Shown here: positions 58,661 through 64,000 of the stretch, piece by piece
Layout: each line of letters begins with the position of its first letter
How positions within the stretch are numbered: position 1 is the first letter of the stretch
Assembly: GCF_003752415.1 (NCBI RefSeq)
Contig: NZ_RKHG01000001.1
Span: 744,001-808,000 of the forward strand
Direction of reading: 5' to 3'
DNA: 64,000 nt
Origin: Luteococcus japonicus
GTDB taxonomy: Bacteria; Actinomycetota; Actinomycetes; Propionibacteriales; Propionibacteriaceae
Made by a program: the position numbers and the translations under genes
The notes under the pieces: model-generated
Seen by the model: the letters and a program-made list of their open reading frames with translations, nothing else
The model's database searches: none
What the model was told of the DNA's origin: nothing

Positions 58661-58946
58661 TCAGACGTCGCGACGTCCGTCGTTGTTGAGGTCCCGGTCC
58701 AGCTTGCCGTCACGCAGGTCGTTGTGCAGGTTGTCCCCGCGCAGCTGCTCGTCACGGACGTTGTTGGCGCGGACATGGTCGGTAGTGTTGGTGCGGCCCG
58801 GCTCGCGGTGCTCCACGTGAGCGGGACGCACGGTGGTGTGCTGCTCCGGCTTCTTCTTCAGACCGGCCAGGCCAGCCAGGCCGGCGAGCCCGAGCAGGCC
58901 CCACAGACCGGTACGGTCCTTCTTCTCCAGTGGGTCGGGGGCCCAT
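58661..58946 (-). pseudogene. Small WGxxGLxGL membrane protein, frameshifted at start
   Basis: A short protein with one glycine-rich membrane helix, LWGLLGLAGLAGLAGLKKK, after a charged EKKDRTG, then a polar tail ending DLNNDGRRDV. This is like WGxxGxxG-type small membrane proteins. No start is in frame; an ATG at 58,946 would be in frame only if one C were removed from the CCCCC run next to it. The tail and helix are intact. It may thus be a working gene with a sequencing error, or a recent null. Confidence 0.55.
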
Positions 58947-59140
58947 CCGTGTCCCTACCGACTCCTCGACGCTAGGCCCAGGGCTGGGGCCAACACCAAG
59001 CCGATCCACTGTCAGCAAACGCGAAAACCCGGATTGACAAGCAATTACACCCACAGGGACGCACCCGAAGGGGCACTCCGCTCGGCGACTGAGGAAACCG
59101 CGAAGGCTGGCCCGGCTGACCTCAGGAGGCGACGACGGGG

Positions 59141-59251
59141 TCAACCTCCCGGAGTCGCGGCCCAGGCGACCTGCTGCGCCCAGGCGAGCACTGCAGGATC
59201 CACGACCGGGCGCATGAACTCGCTGACCACATTCGTGTCGGCGAGGATCAT
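59141..59251 (-). pseudogene. PIN-domain toxin, 5' remnant
   Basis: A 36-codon start of a FitB/VapC-type PIN toxin: MILADTNVVSEFMRPVVDPA, with the first catalytic Asp in DTN. It breaks off after AWAQQVAW. Just upstream lies the matching antitoxin start. The rest of the toxin, with the remaining acidic residues, is lost. Confidence 0.65.
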
Positions 59252-59258
59252 GGCAGGT

Positions 59259-59318
59259 TCACCTCACGAAGCCGCACATGCGTCGCTCCGGGACATTGCG
59301 GATCGTCAACGTGCTCAT
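59259..59318 (-). pseudogene. FitA-type antitoxin, 5' remnant
   Basis: A 19-codon piece, MSTLTIRNVPERRMCGFVR then stop, matching the RHH N-terminus of FitA-type antitoxins (TLTIRNVPE). GGAGG stands six bases upstream. The middle of the protein is missing, and the stop is 8 bp before the PIN toxin start, as if an internal deletion removed most of it. Confidence 0.6.
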
Positions 59319-59392
59319 GCCCACCTCCTGACAGCAATGCCAGCAAGGGGTGGGCATGGCAGGCGGGCGTACTTCCCGCGGACCGTCGGCGT

Positions 59393-60770
59393 TCAGATGA
59401 TCAGGGAGACCAACAGCACCGTGACCAGAGCCGTCACGGACAGGACGGTCTCCATCAGCGACCAGGTCTTGATGTTCTCCCCGACGCTGACGCCGAAGTA
59501 CTCCTTGACCAGCCAGAAGCCGGCGTCGTTGACGTGGGAGAAGAAGACCGAGCCAGCGCCGATCGCGAGCACCAGCAGGGCTGCGTGGGTGCTGGTCATG
59601 CCGGCAGCGACGGGGGCCAGGATGCCGGCGGTGGTGATGGTTGCCACCGTGGCCGAGCCCGTTGCCAGGCGAATCATCACGGCCACCAGCCAGGCGAGCA
59701 GCAGCGGAGAGACGGCACTGCCGGAAGTCCAGTTGGCCAGCATGGTGCCGATGCCGGTGTCCACCAGCACCTGCTTGAAACCGCCACCGGCGCCGACGAT
59801 CAACAGGATCCCCGCGATGGGCGGCAGGGAGTTGCCGATGGTGTCACTCATCTGCTGGCCGGTCATCCCCGACGCGCGTCCGAGGCTGAAGATGGCCAGC
59901 AGGTGGTCAGCAGCAGCGCCACCAGGGGCTCACCGATGAAGTCCAGGCTGTGCCGCACCGGGTTGCCGGTGTCCAAGAAGATGTCCGCGAAAGCCTTGCC
60001 CATCATGAGCACGACGGACAGCAGCACGGTGGCCAGCGTGATGCCAAAGCTCGGCTGACGAGGGGCGATGCCCGAGTGACCCTGCTCGTCGCCATTGGCG
60101 CTGACGAACAGCGCCGGAGCGCCGACCGGCACCCACTTGGCGGCGAGGGTGGAGAAGAGCGGACCAGCTACGGCCAGCGTCGGGATGGCCACCACCACAC
60201 CAAGACCCAGGGTGATGCCCAGGTCCGCCTTGACCAGGCCGATCGTGGCCAGCGGGCCGGGGTGCGGCGGCACCAGCGCGTGCATCACGGACAGGCCGGC
60301 CAGCGCGGGGATGCCCACCTTCATCAGCGGCAGCTCGGTGCGACGGGTGACCAGGATGATCACCGGGATGAGCAGCACCAGGCCGATCTCGAAGAACATC
60401 GGCAGGCCGATCAGACCACCAACCAGGGCCATCGCCCACGGGATCTGGGCCGGGCCGGGCTGGCCTTGCCGACGATGGTGTCGACCAGCTGGTCAGCACC
60501 GCCGGAATCGGCCAACCGGCGCCCGATGATGGCGCCCAGGGCGATCAGCACACCCACGCCGACGACGGTGGAACCGACGCCGGTGGTGAAACTCGTCGTG
60601 ATGCCCTTCAGTGGCAGCCCGGCAAGGGCACCGACCAAAAGGGAACCGATGATCAGGCTGAGGAAGGGGTGCAGCTTGAACTTGGTGATCAGTAGCACGA
60701 GGACGGTGATGCCAACCAGGGCGGCGGCGATCAACTGGCCGCCGGGGGCGGTTTGGAGAAGGGTGAGCAT
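59393..60770 (-). pseudogene. gntP: GntP-family gluconate permease, two frameshifts
   Basis: Gluconate:proton symporter, about 460 codons in three frames. Part 1 (60,770 to about 60,450) is LQTAPGGQLIAAALVGITVL to VDTIVGKASPA. Part 2 (to about 59,900) includes IGLPMFFEIGLVLLIPV. Part 3 ends LVTVLLVSLII at 59,393. The first break is a tandem CCCGG CCCGG duplication (about 60,447-60,458); dropping one unit restores GKASPAQIPWAMAL. The second needs one added base near 59,898. The gene sits behind gntK, divergent from gntR, so the operon's uptake step appears lost unless these are sequencing errors. Confidence 0.85.
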
Positions 60771-60816
60771 CGTTGGTACTGCAGTGTCTGTGGCGAAGGT
60801 GTCGGGTGGTTCGGGG

Positions 60817-61329
60817 TCAGTTCTGGGGCTGGCCGAGGGCGGTCAGCGCGTCGGCGACGAGACTGTCGACGGGTGCGCAGAAGTCGAGGGTGACCCCGCG
60901 CTCGTCGGCCTGCAGCGATTCGAGGGTGGCGTACTGCGAATCGACCAGGCTGGCGGGCATGAAGTGCCCGGGGCGGCTGGCGACGCGACGGGCGGCCTCC
61001 GGCTTGGGTCCGGCCAGGTGCAGCATCACGACGTCGGGTGCCTGGCTGCGCAGGAGGTCTCGATGACTCCGCTTGAGCGCCGAGCAGGCCACCACTGCCC
61101 CATCCTGGTCGCGTTCCGCGAGCCAGCTGCTGATTCGTTCCAGCCAGGGCTTGCGGTCGTCGTCGTCCAGGGGGTGGCCGGCGGCCATCTTCGCGACGGC
61201 CTGTTCGGAGTGGAAGGCATCTCCGTCCCGGAAGGGCACGCCCAGGTGAGCGGCGACGGCCTCACCGATGGTGGTCTTGCCGCAACCGGCGACTCCCATC
61301 ACCACGACCAGGGGCAATGCGTCAGTCAT
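60817..61329 (-). CDS. gntK: Gluconokinase
   Basis: A 170-residue P-loop kinase that makes 6-phosphogluconate. The P-loop GVAGCGKTT is at 12-20, GDAFHSEQAVAKMAAGHPLD at about 36-55 and the ACSALKRSHRD segment at about 81-91 are typical of thermosensitive-type gluconokinases. ATG 61,329 (MTDALPLV) is preferred over a longer frame. It is followed by gntP, and lies divergent from gntR over a palindromic operator. Confidence 0.92.
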   Translation of the reverse strand: MTDALPLVVVMGVAGCGKTTIGEAVAAHLGVPFRDGDAFHSEQAVAKMAAGHPLDDDDRKPWLERISSWLAERDQDGAVVACSALKRSHRDLLRSQAPDVVMLHLAGPKPEAARRVASRPGHFMPASLVDSQYATLESLQADERGVTLDFCAPVDSLVADALTALGQPQN

Positions 61330-61411
61330 TGTCGTCTTCTTCCTCGAAGGCACGGACCTCGGTGTCCGTCCCCCAGAGTGTGCGCCTCTAAATAGTATTT
61401 TGCAACATCCA

Positions 61412-61439
61412 CTAGCTCCCAAGTACCACTTGGAGCTAG
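61412..61439. promoter_or_regulatory. Palindromic operator between gntK and gntR
   Basis: CTAGCTCCCAAGTACCACTT followed by GGAGCTAG forms a near-perfect inverted repeat (one extra base) in the 119-bp divergent intergenic region, ten bases before gntR. It probably binds GntR to control both directions, with gluconate as inducer. Confidence 0.65.
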
Positions 61440-61448
61440 GCTGGCGGC

Positions 61449-62147
61449 ATGGCATCGGCGCTCACCCTTCGAGTCCTGGACGAGCTGGGACGCAGCATCG
61501 TTGCTGGTCAGATCCCTGCCGGCAGCATCTGGTTGCTGGACGACCTCGTCACACGCCACGGTGTCTCCCGCACGGCCGTGCGTGACGCGATCAAGGTGCT
61601 GGAGGCGCAGGGACTCGTCCGGCCACGCCGGCACGTCGGGATCGAGGTGCTGGGCCAGCAGGACTGGGACGCCCTGTCGGACAATGTGGTGCGCTGGCGG
61701 CTCGATGGACCGGACCGGCTCGAGGCCTTGCACCAGATCAGCGAACTGCGCAGTGCGATCGAACCCATGGCCGCCGAGCTCGCCGCCCGGCACGCCACCG
61801 CGGAACAGCGTCGCGCCATCGACGAGGCCGCGCTGGGGATGCAGCACACGGGCGCGGTCCCGGACCTCGAGGCCTACCTGCGCCACGATGTCGTCTTCCA
61901 CCGCACCCTGCTGCAGGCATCCGGCAACCCGATGTTCGCCTCGCTGGCCTACCTGGTGGAGCGCGTGCTCGACGCTCGCACCCACCACCACCTGATGCCC
62001 GAGAGGCCCAATGAGGACGCCATCCGCCTGCATCGACGGGTGGCGGAGGCCATCGCCACCCAGGATGCGACGGCGACGCGGCAGCGGATGGAGGCCATCG
62101 TCACCGAAGCGGTCGACGCCGTCGACGAGATGGTGGACGAGTCGTGA
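61449..62147 (+). CDS. gntR: GntR/FadR-type transcription regulator
   Basis: A 232-residue FCD-type regulator. The winged HTH is at about residues 30-70 (IWLLDDLVTRHGVSRTAVRD, then AIKVLEAQGLVRPRRHVGI). The FCD ligand domain has the metal-site histidines (RHDVVFHRTLLQASGNPMF and RLHRRVAEAI). It is expected to repress the gluconate genes until gluconate binds. It is divergent from gntK and read toward gnd. ATG 61,449 directly follows the operator. Confidence 0.88.
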   Translation: MASALTLRVLDELGRSIVAGQIPAGSIWLLDDLVTRHGVSRTAVRDAIKVLEAQGLVRPRRHVGIEVLGQQDWDALSDNVVRWRLDGPDRLEALHQISELRSAIEPMAAELAARHATAEQRRAIDEAALGMQHTGAVPDLEAYLRHDVVFHRTLLQASGNPMFASLAYLVERVLDARTHHHLMPERPNEDAIRLHRRVAEAIATQDATATRQRMEAIVTEAVDAVDEMVDES

Positions 62148-62200
62148 TCCGGCACGCCGGTGAGCAACCATGGACCCAAGCCCCAACAGACAGGACAAGC

Positions 62201-63667
62201 ATGAGCGAGCAGACCACCCCCGCCACCCGGCTGGCCGACGTCGGCGTGATCGGCATGGCCGTGATGGGCTCCTCCCTGGCCCGCAACATGGCCCACAAGG
62301 GATATGCCACCGCCATCTTCAACCGCACCTTCGCCAAGACCCAGGAAGTGATCGACAACCACGGCAGCGAGGGCACCTTCATCGCCTCCGAGAAGATCGA
62401 GGACTTCGTCGCCTCCCTGGAGCGTCCCCGTCGCATCGTGATCATGGTGCAGGCCGGCAAGGGGACCGACGCGGTCATCGACCAGCTGATCCCCTTGCTG
62501 GAGGCCGGGGACATCATCGTCGACGGCGGCAACTCCTTCTACGAGGACACCATCCGTCGCGAGGTCAAGGTCCGCGAGGCCGGGCTGCACTTCGTCGGTT
62601 GCGGCATCTCCGGTGGCGAGGTCGGTGCATTGGAGGGCCCCTCGATGATGCCCGGCGGTACCCGCGAGGCCTACGAGTCCATGGGTCCCATCCTGGAGAA
62701 GATCTCCGCCCAGTACGAGGGCGAGCCGTGCTGCACCTACATCGGCACCGACGGCGCCGGGCACTTCGTGAAGATGGTGCACAACGGCATCGAGTACGCG
62801 GACATGCAGTTCATCGGCGAGGCCTACACCCTGCTCAAGGCCGCGGGCCTGTCCAATGAGCAGATGGCCGACGTCTTCGCCGAGTGGAACACCGGTGACC
62901 TGGACTCCTACCTGATCGAGATCACCTCCGAGGTGCTGCGCCAGGTCGACGCCAGGACCGGCAAGGCTCTGGTGGACGTGATCGTCGACGCCGCCGGGAT
63001 GAAGGGCACCGGCACCTGGACCGTGCAGTCCGCCCTGAAGCTGGGCGTGCCGGTCAACGCCATCTCCGAGGCCGTCTTCGCGCGCGCCATCTCCTCGTCG
63101 CCGGAGCTGCGCGAGCACGCGCAGTCCGCTCTGGAGGGCCCCGACGGTTCCCTGTCCGTCGACGACGTGAAGGCCTTCACCGACGACATCCGCCAGGCGC
63201 TGTGGGCCTCCAAGGTGGTGGCCTATGCCCAGGGTCTGGACGAGATCCGCATCGCCGGGCAGGAGTATGGCTGGGAGATCGACGTGGCCGCCGTCGCCAA
63301 GATCTGGCGCGACGGGTGCATCATCCGCGCCAAGCTGCTCGACCGGATCAGCAATGAGTACGCGGCGAACAACCTGGTGACGCTGCTGGAGGCCCCCTCC
63401 ATCAAGGCGGAGCTGGCCAAGGGCCAGGACGCGTGGCGTCGGGTGGTCACCACCGCGATCACCGCGGGTGTGCCGGTGCCGGGCTTCAGCTCGTCTCTGG
63501 CCTACTACGACCAGGTGCGGGCGCCGCGGCTCAACGCGTCGCTCACCCAGGGGCTGCGCGACTACTTCGGCGCGCACACCTACCGGCGCATCGACGCCGA
63601 GGGTGCGTTCCACACCCTGTGGTCGGGCGACAAGTCCGAGGTTGCGGGCGACGCCGGCAACCACTGA
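62201..63667 (+). CDS. gnd: 6-phosphogluconate dehydrogenase (decarboxylating)
   Basis: A 488-residue enzyme oxidising 6-phosphogluconate to ribulose 5-phosphate. The NADP-binding segment VGVIGMAVMGSSLARNMAHK, the substrate motif GCGISGGEVGALEGPSMMPG and the catalytic HFVKMVHNGIEYADMQ (Lys and Asn) are complete, and the C-terminal tail is normal. ATG 62,201 is preferred. It is in the same direction as gntR and completes gluconate use: kinase, regulator, dehydrogenase. The lost permease is the missing step. Confidence 0.95.
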   Translation: MSEQTTPATRLADVGVIGMAVMGSSLARNMAHKGYATAIFNRTFAKTQEVIDNHGSEGTFIASEKIEDFVASLERPRRIVIMVQAGKGTDAVIDQLIPLLEAGDIIVDGGNSFYEDTIRREVKVREAGLHFVGCGISGGEVGALEGPSMMPGGTREAYESMGPILEKISAQYEGEPCCTYIGTDGAGHFVKMVHNGIEYADMQFIGEAYTLLKAAGLSNEQMADVFAEWNTGDLDSYLIEITSEVLRQVDARTGKALVDVIVDAAGMKGTGTWTVQSALKLGVPVNAISEAVFARAISSSPELREHAQSALEGPDGSLSVDDVKAFTDDIRQALWASKVVAYAQGLDEIRIAGQEYGWEIDVAAVAKIWRDGCIIRAKLLDRISNEYAANNLVTLLEAPSIKAELAKGQDAWRRVVTTAITAGVPVPGFSSSLAYYDQVRAPRLNASLTQGLRDYFGAHTYRRIDAEGAFHTLWSGDKSEVAGDAGNH

Positions 63668-63750
63668 GTCGTCGACGTCGGCTGAGCCTGTCGAGACCTA
63701 CGTCGCGCCGGTCCCTGCACCCCGCTCCCCGCACACCCGTATCCAGGAAC

Positions 63751-63826
63751 TGTCATGTAGCAACACTTCTGGGACACCGGGGTGTCATGACTTCTGGGAC
63801 GGTCGGGTGTCATGACATCTGGGGCA
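63751..63826. repeat. Iterated motif at IS left end
   Basis: Three units of the form TGTCATG...CTTCTGGGAC start at 63,751, 63,783 and 63,808 (the last two 25 bp apart), just before a transposase gene. They are probable transposase-binding repeats in the left end of an insertion sequence. Confidence 0.65.
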
Positions 63827-63839
63827 GTTCGCTGGGGGA

Positions 63840-64000
63840 ATGGGAAGCGCATTGTCGCCACGGGTTCGTGAGCAGATCGTCCGGTTCGATCCCGACGTGG
63901 AGCAGGTCTCGGTCAGCGAGTTCTGCCGACGGGCGGGGATCTCGACATCCTCGTTCTACCGAGTCCGAGACAAGGCCACCGAACGCGGGCTGGCCGCGGC
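63840..64000 (+). CDS. IS transposase, N-terminus (gene runs off window)
   Basis: ATG 63,840 (GGGGGA upstream) opens a frame to the edge: SPRVREQIVRFDPDVEQVSV, then EFCRRAGISTSSFYRVRDKA, a helix-turn-helix as at the start of IS481- or IS3-type transposases. The remainder lies outside. It could belong to the same family as the decayed transposase at 11,553-12,136, which lacks just this part, but the two do not overlap, so this cannot be tested here. Confidence 0.65.
   Translation, partial: MGSALSPRVREQIVRFDPDVEQVSVSEFCRRAGISTSSFYRVRDKATERGLAA

Overview
The window is high-GC DNA from an actinobacterium. A mycothiol-type DsbA nitroreductase, LysX (MprF fused to lysyl-tRNA synthetase), a Nei-type glycosylase, a PyrR-led pyrimidine operon, GlxR/CRP-like sites and a 'RRHVDLLR' cysteine leader peptide all point that way. 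Propionibacteriaceae or a close relative is my best guess, but no rRNA or marker gene fixes it. Starts are often GTG, and coding regions are packed with 4-bp ATGA/GTGA overlaps.

Layout. (1) 1-12.5 kb is a patchwork: a partial ABC-F ATPase, AlkB, then a 6.2-kb insert bounded by imperfect ~41-bp direct repeats, one of which is the 3' end of a serine-acetyltransferase-like gene. The insert holds a Tat-exported, epimerase-like gene cut in two by an IS3-family element. That IS carries inside its orfA a Tn554-like unit of two tyrosine recombinases (TnpA/TnpB), so the nesting is three deep. Next come a DksA-type zinc-finger protein, a membrane protein, AzlCD and a decayed transposase. (2) 12,593-25,761 is a 13.2-kb integrative element in the 3' end of tRNA-Pro(TGG). 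It has 23-bp att repeats, an integrase beside the tRNA and an adjoining excisionase-like gene. Its cargo is mostly toxin-antitoxin and anti-restriction genes: AbiE no. 1 (toxin split by an IS with a 4-bp target duplication), a decayed HepT with intact MntA, AbiE no. 2, ArdC (frameshifted), a phosphatase (frameshifted), RHH-Doc and a GNAT acetyltransferase. Sequence to the left of the left att repeat resembles the integrase-side end of the same element, which suggests an older relative sat in tandem.

(3) 26-44 kb is housekeeping: YidD-like protein, hydrolase, LysX, Nei glycosylase, RpiB, acetate permease pair (DUF485/ActP), LigA, AgcS alanine symporter, nitroreductase, PepN and a DUF2599 lipoprotein. 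(4) 44.9-51.5 kb is an assimilatory sulfate operon on the minus strand: leader peptide and attenuator, ferredoxin sulfite reductase, CysH, CysD, CysN, TauE-type transporter and a CbiX/SirB chelatase. CysH has the iron-sulfur cysteines of APS reductases and there is no APS kinase, so the route is sulfate to APS to sulfite to sulfide; the chelatase could supply siroheme. (5) 52-55 kb is pyrR-pyrB-pyrC.

(6) 55-61 kb is a decay zone: pieces of a DUF2207 protein, a Nudix hydrolase, a Ser/Thr kinase fused to another gene tail, a PIN toxin pair and a frameshifted gntP, around an intact dicarboxylate/amino-acid symporter. (7) 60.8-63.7 kb is gluconate use: gntK, gntR and gnd. The window ends inside the start of an IS transposase. 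Two ~100-bp intergenic cassettes with the same 16-bp terminal inverted repeats (34.1 and 44.8 kb) are not explained by any gene.
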